The notes beneath the pieces were generated by a model. That model saw only the letters and a program-made list of their open reading frames with translations. It was not told the DNA's origin and ran no database searches. Of a DNA stretch of 64,000 nt, positions 1-8,074 are shown in pieces. The stretch's first letter is position 1. Each line of letters opens with the position of its first letter. This DNA is from Rhizobium sp. Root1334 (lineage in GTDB: Bacteria > Pseudomonadota > Alphaproteobacteria > Rhizobiales > Rhizobiaceae), in NCBI RefSeq assembly GCF_001426665.1, contig NZ_LMEY01000004.1, positions 152,019-216,018 of the forward strand, given 5' to 3'. The position numbers were made by a program, and so were the translations under genes.

Positions 1-311
1 TGCGGGAAGCGACAAAAGACCTTCTCCCGGAGACCATCGGGCGCCGGACCAAGCAGCCCTATCGGGCACCGGACAGCCAGTCCTTCGTCGGCGGCAACGA
101 ACGGGACTATGTCCGCGACGCCTTCAGCGAGCGCAGCATCACGGCATCCGGCCTTTTCAACCCGAAGGCCGTTTCGAAGCTTTACGAGAAATGCAGCGAG
201 AAGCCGGCTTCCGGCTATCGTGACAATGTCGCCTTCGTCGGCATCCTATCAACCCAACTCTGGCAAAACACATTTTCAGCCACCAAGGCGCTTAGCACCA
301 AGGCGGCCTGA
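1..311 (+). CDS. Asparagine synthase (glutamine-hydrolysing), C-terminal fragment
   Basis: This is the last ~102 codons of a gene cut by the window edge, read in frame from base 3 to a TGA at 309-311. The residues LLPETIGRRTKQPYRAPD match the conserved C-terminal part of the asparagine synthase domain of AsnB-type enzymes. These normally make asparagine from aspartate, ATP and glutamine-derived ammonia. The N-terminal glutaminase domain and PP-loop lie outside the window, so I cannot check the catalytic residues. An acyl carrier protein starts 21 bases downstream, and the next genes are an AMP-ligase and a NadE-like protein. The amidotransferase is therefore probably dedicated to a polysaccharide-linked pathway, not bulk asparagine synthesis. 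That role is inference from context; the family call is fairly secure. Confidence 0.8.
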   Translation, partial: REATKDLLPETIGRRTKQPYRAPDSQSFVGGNERDYVRDAFSERSITASGLFNPKAVSKLYEKCSEKPASGYRDNVAFVGILSTQLWQNTFSATKALSTKAA

Positions 312-332
312 TCTTTATCTGAGGAAAAACAT

Positions 333-611
333 ATGACCCAACCTATCAAGGACAGCATCAAGGCCTTCATCATCGAGAACTTCCTGTTTGGCGACGCGTC
401 CTACGACCTTCAGGACGAGGCATCGTTGATCGAAAACGAAGTCATCGATTCCACCGGTGTTCTCGAACTCGTCGCCTTCATCGAGGATCAGTTCGGTTTC
501 GTCATGGCCGACGCGGATATCGTCCCCGCCAATCTCGATTCCGTGGCACGCATCACAGCCTTTGTTGCCAAGCACGCCCAGCAGCCCGCACTCAACAAGA
601 TGTCGGCCTGA
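333..611 (+). CDS. Acyl carrier protein
   Basis: This 92-residue acidic helical protein has the size and pattern of a phosphopantetheine carrier domain. The attachment serine is Ser40 in the motif DSTGVLELV, close to the DS(L/T)xxLEL signature of ACP and PCP domains. The family carries acyl or aminoacyl groups as thioesters on a 4'-phosphopantetheine arm in the cytoplasm. It lies 21 bases after an asparagine-synthase gene and 26 bases before an AMP-forming ligase, so the ligase very likely loads it. It is a stand-alone carrier and not the fatty-acid AcpP, which has the motif DSLDTVEL. The loaded acid cannot be predicted from sequence alone. Confidence 0.9.
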   Translation: MTQPIKDSIKAFIIENFLFGDASYDLQDEASLIENEVIDSTGVLELVAFIEDQFGFVMADADIVPANLDSVARITAFVAKHAQQPALNKMSA

Positions 612-637
612 CACGATCAGGCGACGGGAGACAGACG

Positions 638-2182
638 ATGCGCGTCGAAGAATTTCTGCAGAACAGCGCCCGCATGAACGGCGCGAAGACAGCGTTGGTG
701 GCCGGCGACAAGCGCTTTACCTATGCGGAATTCGACGCGGCAGCCGGACGGCTGGCTTCGTCGCTTGCCGCGGACGGAATCGTGCGCGGCGACCGCATCC
801 TCGTCTTCATGAACAATTGCTGGGAAGCAGCGGTCTCGCTTTTTGCCATCCTGAAAGCTGGCGCCACTGCCGTGCCGGTCAATCCATCGACCAAGGCCGA
901 CAAGCTCGCCTACATGATTGGAAACTGCGAAGCGGCAGGTATTCTGACCCAAGGTAAACTGCTGCCCATCGTCTCTGAAGCGCGGGCGATCGAACCACGG
1001 CCGCTGTTTGTCGCATCGACGAAATTCAGAGGCGCTGGCCCCGGCGACGGCATTGCTGATTTCGAGGCCTGTCTTGCAGTCACTGAAACCGATGTCAAAC
1101 ATCACGGTATCGACGTCGATCTGGCGCTTTTGATCTACACCTCGGGTTCGACCGGACGCCCGAAGGGCGTGATGATGACGCATCGGAATGTCGAAGCAGC
1201 GGCAACCTCGATCACCACCTATCTGGAAAATAGGGCCGACGACATCATCCTGAATGTCCTTCCGCTCGCCTTCGATTACGGCCTCTACCAGCTGCTGATG
1301 GCCGTCAAACTCGGCGCAACCATCGTGCTCGAGGCCTCGTTCGCCTTCCCGCAGGCCATCTTCGACCGTATCCGCGAAGAAAACGTCACCGGCTTCCCGC
1401 TGGTGCCGACCATGGCCGCGATGATCCTGCAGATGCGCGATCTAGAACCGGATTTCCTGCCGAGCCTGCGTTACATCACCAATACCGCAGCCGCGCTGCC
1501 TCCGGCCCATATCGCCCGCCTGCGCGAACTGTTTCCGCGCGCAACGGTCTATTCGATGTACGGCCTAACCGAATGCAAGCGCTGCACCTACCTGCCGCCG
1601 GCAGAACTCGATCGCCGCCCCGGCTCGGTCGGCATTGCCATCCCCAATACCGAAGCTTTCGTGGTCGATGACAATGGCCAGCGCGTGGCGCCTGGCGTCC
1701 CCGGTGAGCTGGTGATCCGTGGCCCGCACGTGATGCAGGGCTACTGGCGCAATGACGAGGCGACCAGCAAGATGCTGCGCGCCGGACCCAACCCTTGGGA
1801 AAAGGTGCTCTACACCGGCGATCTCTTCCGCACCGACGAGGAAGGCTTCCTCTATTTCGTCGGCCGCAAGGACGATATCATCAAGACCCGTGGGGAGAAG
1901 GTTGCGCCGAAGGAAGTCGAGACGGTGCTGCACGCCCATCCGGGTATCGCCGAGGCGGTCGTCATCGGTCTGCCTGATCCGGTCCTTGGCCAGGCGATCG
2001 CAGCCATCGTCGTTCTCTCCGATCCGGCGTTGACGGACCGCGAGATCATCAAGCATTGCGCGGCCCATCTGGAAGATTTCATGGTTCCGCGTCTCATCGA
2101 ATTTCGCGACGAACTCCCTAAAACAGATACCGGCAAGGTCAGCCGCAGGCTCGCCGCAGAAACACTGGAGGCTGCCGAATGA
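638..2182 (+). CDS. AMP-forming acyl-CoA/acyl-ACP ligase (ANL superfamily)
   Basis: This 514-residue protein has the full ANL-superfamily layout. The P-loop-like motif A3 (YTSGSTGRPKG) lies near residues 167-177, the YGLTE motif in the middle, the TGD and hinge region near residue 390, and the catalytic C-terminal lysine in KTDTGK near residue 499. Such enzymes adenylate a carboxylic acid and pass it to CoA or a carrier-protein thiol. With an ACP gene directly upstream and a NadE-like gene overlapping its last codon, acyl-ACP ligase is the likeliest role. The ATG is preceded by GGGAGACAGACG, a plausible ribosome site. The substrate is unknown. Similar ligases occur in exosortase-linked and other exopolysaccharide loci, which fits the neighbours. 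Confidence 0.88.
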   Translation: MRVEEFLQNSARMNGAKTALVAGDKRFTYAEFDAAAGRLASSLAADGIVRGDRILVFMNNCWEAAVSLFAILKAGATAVPVNPSTKADKLAYMIGNCEAAGILTQGKLLPIVSEARAIEPRPLFVASTKFRGAGPGDGIADFEACLAVTETDVKHHGIDVDLALLIYTSGSTGRPKGVMMTHRNVEAAATSITTYLENRADDIILNVLPLAFDYGLYQLLMAVKLGATIVLEASFAFPQAIFDRIREENVTGFPLVPTMAAMILQMRDLEPDFLPSLRYITNTAAALPPAHIARLRELFPRATVYSMYGLTECKRCTYLPPAELDRRPGSVGIAIPNTEAFVVDDNGQRVAPGVPGELVIRGPHVMQGYWRNDEATSKMLRAGPNPWEKVLYTGDLFRTDEEGFLYFVGRKDDIIKTRGEKVAPKEVETVLHAHPGIAEAVVIGLPDPVLGQAIAAIVVLSDPALTDREIIKHCAAHLEDFMVPRLIEFRDELPKTDTGKVSRRLAAETLEAAE

Positions 2183-3192
2183 ACATGCATAGCGCCGAAA
2201 CCACCGCCGTATTCTCAGCAGCGACGCTGGCAATCGACCCGGCCAAGGAAACCGACAAGATCGTCGCAGCGCTACGTGAGCAATTGCGTGGCCCCTTGCG
2301 CAAGCGTGGCCTCGTTCTTGGTCTTTCCGGCGGCATCGACAGCAGCGTCTGCGCAGCTCTGGCCGCCCGCGCAGTCGGCGCCAAGAACGTCTATGCGCTG
2401 TTCATGCCGGAAAACGATTCCGATCCGGATAGCCTGCGCCTCGGCCGGAAGATCGCCGAAACCTTCGGCATTGACAGTGTCGTCGAAGATATCGGCCCGT
2501 CACTACAGGCCATGGGCTGCTACGATCGTCGCGACGCCTTCATCCGTGAGCTGGTTCCGGAGTATACCAGCGCCTGGGCCTCGAAGATCGTCATTTCCAG
2601 CGCACTCGAAGGCGATGGCTACAACATTTCCTACCTCGTCGTGCAGGACCCGGACGGCAAACAGACGAAGCTGCGGATGACGCCATCCGTCTACCTCGGG
2701 ATCGTCGCTGCCACCAACATGAAGCAGCGCACCCGCAAGCAGCTCGAATATTTCCATGCCGACCGGCTGAACTATGCCGTCATCGGCACGCCGAACCGGC
2801 TGGAATATGACCAGGGCTTTTTCGTCAAGAACGGAGACGGCGCCGCCGACGTCAAGCCGATCGCCCATCTCTACAAGACCCAGGTCTATCAGCTGGCCGC
2901 CTATCTCGGTGTGCCGGAGGAAATCTGCAGACGTCCGCCGACGACAGATACCTATTCGCTGCAACAGACACAGGAGGAGTTCTACTTCTCCCTGCCCTAT
3001 GATCGGATGGATCTCTGCCTTTACGGCCTCAACAATAATCTGCCAGCAGAAACCGTTGCAGCCGCCGCCGGCCTGACCGCCGATCAGATGTCGCGCGTCT
3101 GGGCCGATATCACTGCCAAGCGCAAGGCGACGCGCTACCTGCACCTTGCGCCGCAACTGGTCGAACCGGTGAGCGAAATCGCGCCAAAATAA
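2179..3192 (+). CDS. Divergent NadE-like ATP-dependent amidating enzyme (annotated NAD synthase family)
   Basis: This 337-residue PP-loop ATPase of the NAD synthase family starts by ATGA overlap with the ligase gene. The ATP-binding loop LSGGIDSS is at about residues 48-56. The core GTPNRLE...GFFVKNGDG and the region KTQVYQLAAYLGVP follow the NadE plan. The block that in true NadE reads roughly PSADLWxGQTDE is here RPPTTDTYSLQQTQEEF (~251-267). The N-terminal nitrilase-type glutaminase domain of glutamine-dependent NadE is absent. I therefore think it amidates a pathway intermediate, perhaps an ACP-bound acyl group, with ammonia from the upstream AsnB-like enzyme. A true ammonia-dependent NAD synthase is the alternative. 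Confidence 0.78.
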   Translation: MNMHSAETTAVFSAATLAIDPAKETDKIVAALREQLRGPLRKRGLVLGLSGGIDSSVCAALAARAVGAKNVYALFMPENDSDPDSLRLGRKIAETFGIDSVVEDIGPSLQAMGCYDRRDAFIRELVPEYTSAWASKIVISSALEGDGYNISYLVVQDPDGKQTKLRMTPSVYLGIVAATNMKQRTRKQLEYFHADRLNYAVIGTPNRLEYDQGFFVKNGDGAADVKPIAHLYKTQVYQLAAYLGVPEEICRRPPTTDTYSLQQTQEEFYFSLPYDRMDLCLYGLNNNLPAETVAAAAGLTADQMSRVWADITAKRKATRYLHLAPQLVEPVSEIAPK

Positions 3193-3222
3193 TCCGCGAC
3201 AGGATAAGCGGCGGCGAGCGTG

Positions 3223-4338
3223 TCAGTCGATATCGCCCGCTGCCAGCCGGCTCCAGTGTTCACCGGCAAGCCCGTTGAAAAACCCTTCGCCATTCTGGAA
3301 GGCCTGAAGGATTTCGGGATCCTTGGCATGGATGACACTTGAGGCGATATGGGTGAACGAGATACGGCGCCCGAGCATGGCTTCAAGAAGCGCCGGCTGG
3401 GTACGGCCGCGCAGCGCAACCAGACCCCGCCCTGCGGCATGTGCAATCAGGCAATCGATAACCTGGCGCTCCTGACCGGGGATCGACAGGATCTGCAGAA
3501 CCCTGCCGATGCGCCCTGCATCTCCGTGATAGACGAAAGCTCCGATGACAGCGCCGGTCCGAGCTTCGACCTTGCAGAAATTGACCGCACCTTCGGCTCT
3601 CGCGTGCTTTGTATCCTGCAAAATATAGGCGAGTTGCTCGCTGGAAAAATCAGGCCGCAACAGGTACCGCGCGGTCAAGCGGACAAACAGTTCGGCAAAG
3701 TCGTCAGCAGACACATCGCTTGTCTTGAAACTGCCGTGCCCGTTCCAGGTTGCCGGAATCCCGGACCACCGCAGATCGTCGGAACGCATGCGCCGGAGCA
3801 GAATATCATCAGTCTTGCGCGCCAGCGGCCGCAGAAAACGAGCGGCGCTGATGCGGCTCATGCCAAGCTCCGTAAAGAACCCGGCCGGCCGGATGATGCG
3901 CAGCCAGTCGAGACTGTATTGCGGCAGGGCCAACCCACGCAGCTTCATCCACATTGCGGCCGACACCTCGCTCGCCGTTTCGCTGAACGACAGGTCCTGC
4001 GGGCCGGCGAGAAATGCCTTGAGCAGCCGCGCACCCGCCAGCGGATCGGCGTCCCGCCCCTCGACCATCAGCGAGCCGCAAATCGCCGCCCGCAATTGCC
4101 GGCCCTGAAACGTCATCGGCAAACCCGTGGCGCCGACGAAGCCGGTCATCTCGCCGCCGTCACTCAAATGAACGAGTGAGGCGATACCGATATCCTGGCC
4201 TGGCGCATCGAGATAAAAATGCCGGAGATAATCTGCCAGACCCTTGCCGGGCGGAACCTTTGGATCGCGGAAGACACGTTGAAACATCCCTGCCAGAGCC
4301 GGGATATCGGAGCTTTGCAACGCGCGGATTTCACTCAT
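3223..4338 (-). CDS. Large GNAT-fold acyltransferase, paralogue of the gene at 6767
   Basis: This 371-residue cytoplasmic protein looks like two GNAT-type halves. The N-terminal half starts IRALQSSDIPALAGMF, typical of a GNAT first helix. The C-terminal half has a second acyltransferase-like stretch with VIGAFVYHGDAGR (~265-280). It shares an overall plan with the protein at 6767-7939: S-x-L-P-A near the start, SLVHL near residue 57, a block ending in SLDWLRIIRPA, and an ending containing HWSRL. The gene is convergent with the NadE-like gene and lies 53 bases downstream of the PrmC-like methyltransferase on the same strand. It may transfer an acyl or aminoacyl group to a sugar or lipid-linked glycan. 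The acceptor is unknown. Confidence 0.7.
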   Translation of the reverse strand: MSEIRALQSSDIPALAGMFQRVFRDPKVPPGKGLADYLRHFYLDAPGQDIGIASLVHLSDGGEMTGFVGATGLPMTFQGRQLRAAICGSLMVEGRDADPLAGARLLKAFLAGPQDLSFSETASEVSAAMWMKLRGLALPQYSLDWLRIIRPAGFFTELGMSRISAARFLRPLARKTDDILLRRMRSDDLRWSGIPATWNGHGSFKTSDVSADDFAELFVRLTARYLLRPDFSSEQLAYILQDTKHARAEGAVNFCKVEARTGAVIGAFVYHGDAGRIGRVLQILSIPGQERQVIDCLIAHAAGRGLVALRGRTQPALLEAMLGRRISFTHIASSVIHAKDPEILQAFQNGEGFFNGLAGEHWSRLAAGDID

Positions 4339-4391
4339 CGGCTTTTCGGGTTCCGGCAGAAGGTTTTGCAGGCAGGCTCGGTGCAGACGCG

Positions 4392-5102
4392 TTACGCATC
4401 GGACCGTTTCTGGACGAAAGCGACACGCGGAAGACCACCTGCATCCTCGGCGAAGGCCGCCGGTTCATATCCCCGCGCGCGGGCAAGCAATGCGGCCGCC
4501 TGCCGGTGCTGCCCTTCGCCGAATTCGAAAGCCAGCCAGCCGCCGGGCTTCAGAAAAGCAAGCGCATCACGGACAAGACGCTGATGAATGGAGATACCAT
4601 AGGGTCCACCGTCGAAGGCCTCGCGCGGCTCGTTGTTGAGAAGATGCGCGCTATCGCCTTCGAGGCGTTGGGTAGAGATATAAGGAGGGTTGCAGACGAT
4701 GAGATCGATCTTGCCTTCGAGGTCCTTGCCGGCAAGGCCGCCGAAGAGATCACCCTGGACAACCCTGAGGCGATCGGTAACTCCGCAGCGTTCGGTATTT
4801 CGCTTCGCAAGACTTACAGTCTCGTCGGTCAGATCGCATGCCCAGAGCTGGGCTGAAGGGCTGTGCGTGGCAATTGCCAGGGCGAGGTTGCCGGAACCGC
4901 AGCACATGTCGATCACCAACGGACTTTCAGCCCGTCCCTCGATCAATCCAAGCGACGTGCGTCCCAGAAGCTCCGTTTCTTCCCTCGGAACGAGCACACC
5001 GGGAGCCAGTTCGAGATCAACTCCCATGAAACGATGCAGCGGCGCTCCGTTCCGGTCCTCAACGCGTGCTTTGTCCATCACCAGCGCAACTCCAACCTGC
5101 AA
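4392..5102 (-). CDS. PrmC/HemK-like class I SAM-dependent methyltransferase
   Basis: This 236-residue protein has a Rossmann-type methyltransferase core. Motif I DMCCGSG is at 65-71, the acidic ribose-binding turn ACDLT near 89, and the NPPY motif at 138-141. NPPY is characteristic of enzymes that methylate a planar amide or amine nitrogen, such as PrmC on glutamine of release factors. The preceding VPREETELLG also resembles PrmC. It is shorter than PrmC (~280) and lacks most of the N-terminal helical substrate domain, so the target may differ. It is divergent from the flippase gene across a 280-base gap and is followed by a GNAT-fold gene. N-methylation of a small molecule or of an amide made by the locus is possible but unproven. 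Confidence 0.75.
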   Translation of the reverse strand: MQVGVALVMDKARVEDRNGAPLHRFMGVDLELAPGVLVPREETELLGRTSLGLIEGRAESPLVIDMCCGSGNLALAIATHSPSAQLWACDLTDETVSLAKRNTERCGVTDRLRVVQGDLFGGLAGKDLEGKIDLIVCNPPYISTQRLEGDSAHLLNNEPREAFDGGPYGISIHQRLVRDALAFLKPGGWLAFEFGEGQHRQAAALLARARGYEPAAFAEDAGGLPRVAFVQKRSDA

Positions 5103-5382
5103 TCCCCAAAACCTTCTGCAATCAATACCGTAGCGAAGTAAACATAAACTGAAATCAATTCAGCAATGGCAAGCGTTAACCTCAATATGAATTCTTGGAC
5201 GGCTCAGGCGCAAATTCACGGTGAAATTAACGACCTTTGCAGTGAATGAACGTATTGTCGGACAACCGGAAATCTAATGAAACTGACGCACCTGCAACTT
5301 TGACGTTTTCGCTCAATTTGCCGTGGTTGTTACCGCTGCACCCAAACGGAACCTCATTGACTGCAAGAGGAGAACACCAACG
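5103..5382. other. Divergent intergenic region between methyltransferase and flippase genes
   Basis: This 280-base AT-richer stretch separates two divergent genes and should hold both promoters. I see a short inverted repeat CTGAA-N5-TTCAG at 5149-5163. No convincing -35/-10 pair or reading frame with a ribosome site is visible apart from the flippase start itself. Confidence 0.4.
5365..5373 (+). promoter_or_regulatory. Ribosome binding site that decides the flippase start
   Basis: The purine run AAGAGGAGA lies 9 bases before the GTG at 5383. The longer reading frame opening at GTG 5323 has no such site, so 5383 is preferred. Confidence 0.6.
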
Positions 5383-6684
5383 GTGACAGCGGACGCTTTT
5401 CACGCGCCCAAGCAGCGGATGCTGATGTCGATGGTCATGTCTTACATGGCCTCCGGCGGCAGCCTCATCTTGAGTTCGGCTGCCCAGCTGCTCACCTTCG
5501 CCATTCTCGCTCGCTCACTCGGCGTCAACGAGTTCAGTGTCTTCGTCGCCGTTACCGCGGTTTGCAACATTGCCGTCCATCTCTGCGGGCTCGGCGGCAT
5601 GGAATGCCTGGTCCGGCGTGTCGCGCGTGATCCCGCAATGTATCCGGTCATGCTTGGCCACAATATCATCCTGACGGCGATCAGCGGCGTAGCACTCGTC
5701 CTGCTCGGCGTCGCTATCTTGCCGTTCTTCTTCGCGCTTTCGCCCGATCCGTCGCTCAACCTCCTCGACATGACGCTGATGTTGATCACCAACATCATTT
5801 TCGTACGCATCATTGTCCTGACCGAGCAAATCTTCATCGGTCACTCCAATTTCGTCTCAGCCAACATGACCGTCGTCAGCTTTGCAATTGCACGCACCAT
5901 CACTGCAGCGCTTGCCTGCCTTGCATTTGGTGTCTCGACAGTCGCCGAATGGGCAGTCTGGCAATTTGCCTGCCACGTTCTGGTTGCAGCCTTCTGTATC
6001 CGGGCACTGGCAAAACTAGGCCGGCCAAAGTACGAGATCGTTCGGGAAGAATTGCCGCTCGGCATGTATTTCAGCATTCCCTTCATTTTGCGTGCGATCC
6101 GCCAGAATGCCGACCTTTTGACGCTGAGCCTTGTCACGACGGCCGAAATCGTTGCCAGTTACAGCGTCGCCCGCCGGATTCTCGAAAGCAGCTATCTCTC
6201 CGTCGAGGCCTTGAACCGGTTGATGTATCCCGGCTCTGCACGGGCAGCCGCCAATGGTCTTCATAAGGCGATGGATCGCATTCGCAAGGTGCTTTTTGCT
6301 GCAACCGGCATCAGCCTGGCAGCGGCGGCAACCGTATTCCTCCTGGCGCCGTTGCTGCCATATCTGTTCGGCCACGAATATCTGACGCTCGTGTCCTTCG
6401 TCCGCAATCTCTGCTGGGTCGTCATACCGCTCGGCATGTGGTCGATTGCCGTCGAAGCCCTCGGGGCCGCCGGATATCATGCGGCGCGCGCCAGTGTCAT
6501 GGGTCTTGGCAGCATTCTGGGCGCAGCCCTTGCCGCCTGGGCAACCTGGTACGCCCCCCCGATGGGAACTGTCGTTTCATTCTATGTGATCGAGATTTCA
6601 ATGGTAGCCGTCGCCTGGACGGTCTTCTTCCGCTACGCGAAGAAGGATGAGCTAAAAGATAATACCGGGGCAGCCCTTATATAA
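5383..6684 (+). CDS. Wzx-type polysaccharide flippase (MOP superfamily)
   Basis: This protein of about 433 residues has roughly 12-14 hydrophobic segments spread over its length, the layout of oligosaccharide flippases that move undecaprenyl-linked repeat units across the inner membrane. The N-terminal segment SGGSLILSSAAQLLTFAILA with the following charged loop is typical of Wzx/RfbX proteins. I chose GTG 5383 because of the AAGAGGAG site; GTG 5323 and ATG 5419 are alternatives in the same frame. Downstream genes encode a GNAT-like protein, a Wzz-type co-polymerase and a Wzy-like polymerase, so the locus appears to use the Wzx/Wzy pathway. Confidence 0.85.
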   Translation: MTADAFHAPKQRMLMSMVMSYMASGGSLILSSAAQLLTFAILARSLGVNEFSVFVAVTAVCNIAVHLCGLGGMECLVRRVARDPAMYPVMLGHNIILTAISGVALVLLGVAILPFFFALSPDPSLNLLDMTLMLITNIIFVRIIVLTEQIFIGHSNFVSANMTVVSFAIARTITAALACLAFGVSTVAEWAVWQFACHVLVAAFCIRALAKLGRPKYEIVREELPLGMYFSIPFILRAIRQNADLLTLSLVTTAEIVASYSVARRILESSYLSVEALNRLMYPGSARAAANGLHKAMDRIRKVLFAATGISLAAAATVFLLAPLLPYLFGHEYLTLVSFVRNLCWVVIPLGMWSIAVEALGAAGYHAARASVMGLGSILGAALAAWATWYAPPMGTVVSFYVIEISMVAVAWTVFFRYAKKDELKDNTGAALI

Positions 6685-6766
6685 ATACGCTTTAGGTACT
6701 TAGAGAATATTGACCGATATCCCGTAAATAAACTGGCGTAATAGAGCCGGATATGAAGAGTGTGAC

Positions 6767-7939
6767 ATGACACCCGCTGCGGAAAATGCTTTGAGACAAC
6801 CCACCGAACTCTCCGCCGCGCCTTCCGGAGAGGGACGGCAGAGGCCCAATACTGGCGCGGTTCGCGCAATGGAACGCTCGGATCTTCCGGCGATCGCCGA
6901 TCTGTTCACCCGGACCTTCCGCAAGAACAACCAGGCGACGGACAGCCAGCTGGCTGGCTATCTCGAAACGGTTTTCTTCAGCAGCCCTCTCTACACGCCG
7001 GATGTGGGTAGCCTCGTCCACCTGAACGAGACATCGACGATCGACAGCGCTATCCTGGCAATGCCGGTGGAATTCATCGTTCATGGCCGGCCGGTAACCG
7101 CCAGAGTACTTTGTGCGTTCATGGCCGAGGGAAAGTCCGGCGCGGCCGGGGCTGCCCGTCTTGCCCGCATGCTGCGCGCAGCACGCCAGGATTTCTGCTT
7201 TACCGACAACGCATCACCCGTCAGCGCCGACCACTGGGTTGCCGGCGGCGGGCTGGTCCTGCCTGTTCAAAGTCTCGAATGGCACCGCACATTCCGCCCG
7301 GCCGCAGCCGCGCTCGACATGGCTCGCCGCAGGGTGAAACTGCTCGCCAAGCTGCCCCTCCAGGGGCTTGCCCGAATTGCGGACCGCTTCGTGCGCCGCT
7401 CGAGAACCTCGTTCGCGGCGGCACCCCAGGATGGCGTCACGAGCACGCCGATTTCGCTGCCGCAGCTCATGGAACAGGCGCAGGTGATGATGGAGCGCTT
7501 CTCGGTCCATCCGGTCTTTTCCAAACCGGAATTCGATTGGCTGGTCGCTGCCGCGAAACTGAATACCTCGCTTGGCGAACTTCAATGCCGCAGCATCACG
7601 GATGCGCAGGGCAAGATCATCGGCTGCTATCTGTATTTTGGCGCGGATGGCCGCAACGCCGTGGTCATGAACGTCTTTTGCCACGAGCGTCAGGAAGCGC
7701 TCGTGGTCGCTCAAATTTTCGCGGATCTCGACAACCTGGGATATGCAAGCGCGCAAGGAATGGCGCAGCCCTTCCTGACACAGGCGGTGCTGCGGCAACG
7801 CCATCTGGTCCACAAGCACACCGGATATTTCTGCCTGGTGACACGCCACGCCGACCTGAAGGAAGCGGCCATCGGCGATGGGTTCTATGCCGGTGGTCTC
7901 GCTTCGGAAAGCTGGAGCCGGCTGCTGCACGATTTCTAG
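6767..7939 (+). CDS. Large GNAT-fold acyltransferase, paralogue of the gene at 3223
   Basis: This 390-residue protein has an extra ~27-residue polar N-terminus before VRAMERSDLPAIADLF, the start of a GNAT-type fold. It aligns by eye along its length with the 371-residue product of 3223-4338: SLVHL near residue 83, LPVQSLEWHRTFRPA near 163-177, a second GNAT-like half with IIGCYLYFGADGR (~284-296), and SWSRLL at the end. It has no signal peptide or membrane segment, so it acts in the cytoplasm. It sits between flippase and Wzz genes and is probably an acyltransferase that modifies the glycan repeat unit. FemABX-like aminoacyl transfer is an alternative because that family also uses tandem GNAT domains. 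Substrates are unknown. Confidence 0.7.
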   Translation: MTPAAENALRQPTELSAAPSGEGRQRPNTGAVRAMERSDLPAIADLFTRTFRKNNQATDSQLAGYLETVFFSSPLYTPDVGSLVHLNETSTIDSAILAMPVEFIVHGRPVTARVLCAFMAEGKSGAAGAARLARMLRAARQDFCFTDNASPVSADHWVAGGGLVLPVQSLEWHRTFRPAAAALDMARRRVKLLAKLPLQGLARIADRFVRRSRTSFAAAPQDGVTSTPISLPQLMEQAQVMMERFSVHPVFSKPEFDWLVAAAKLNTSLGELQCRSITDAQGKIIGCYLYFGADGRNAVVMNVFCHERQEALVVAQIFADLDNLGYASAQGMAQPFLTQAVLRQRHLVHKHTGYFCLVTRHADLKEAAIGDGFYAGGLASESWSRLLHDF

Positions 7940-7956
7940 TCCGCACACTCCGTATG

Positions 7957-7978
7957 CGGGTGCTCGCACCCGGCATTT
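7957..7978 (+). terminator. Weak terminator-like hairpin after the GNAT gene
   Basis: CGGGT and ACCCG arms around GCTCGC are followed by GCATTTTA, 17 bases after the stop codon. The stem is short and the T tract interrupted, so termination would be partial at best. Confidence 0.3.
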
Positions 7979-8074
7979 TAACGTCCGGTTTACCATAAGG
8001 GGCTATTCATGATGCTCACCTAGAGCACGGCGATAGTCTGTACGGGCTTTAAGCACGCCGCGGAGACAGAACGG

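Noticed and set aside
109..336. Short plus-strand frame over the end of the asparagine-synthase gene
   Set aside because: It overlaps the real gene in another frame, and its product is a low-complexity Ser/Arg-rich string.
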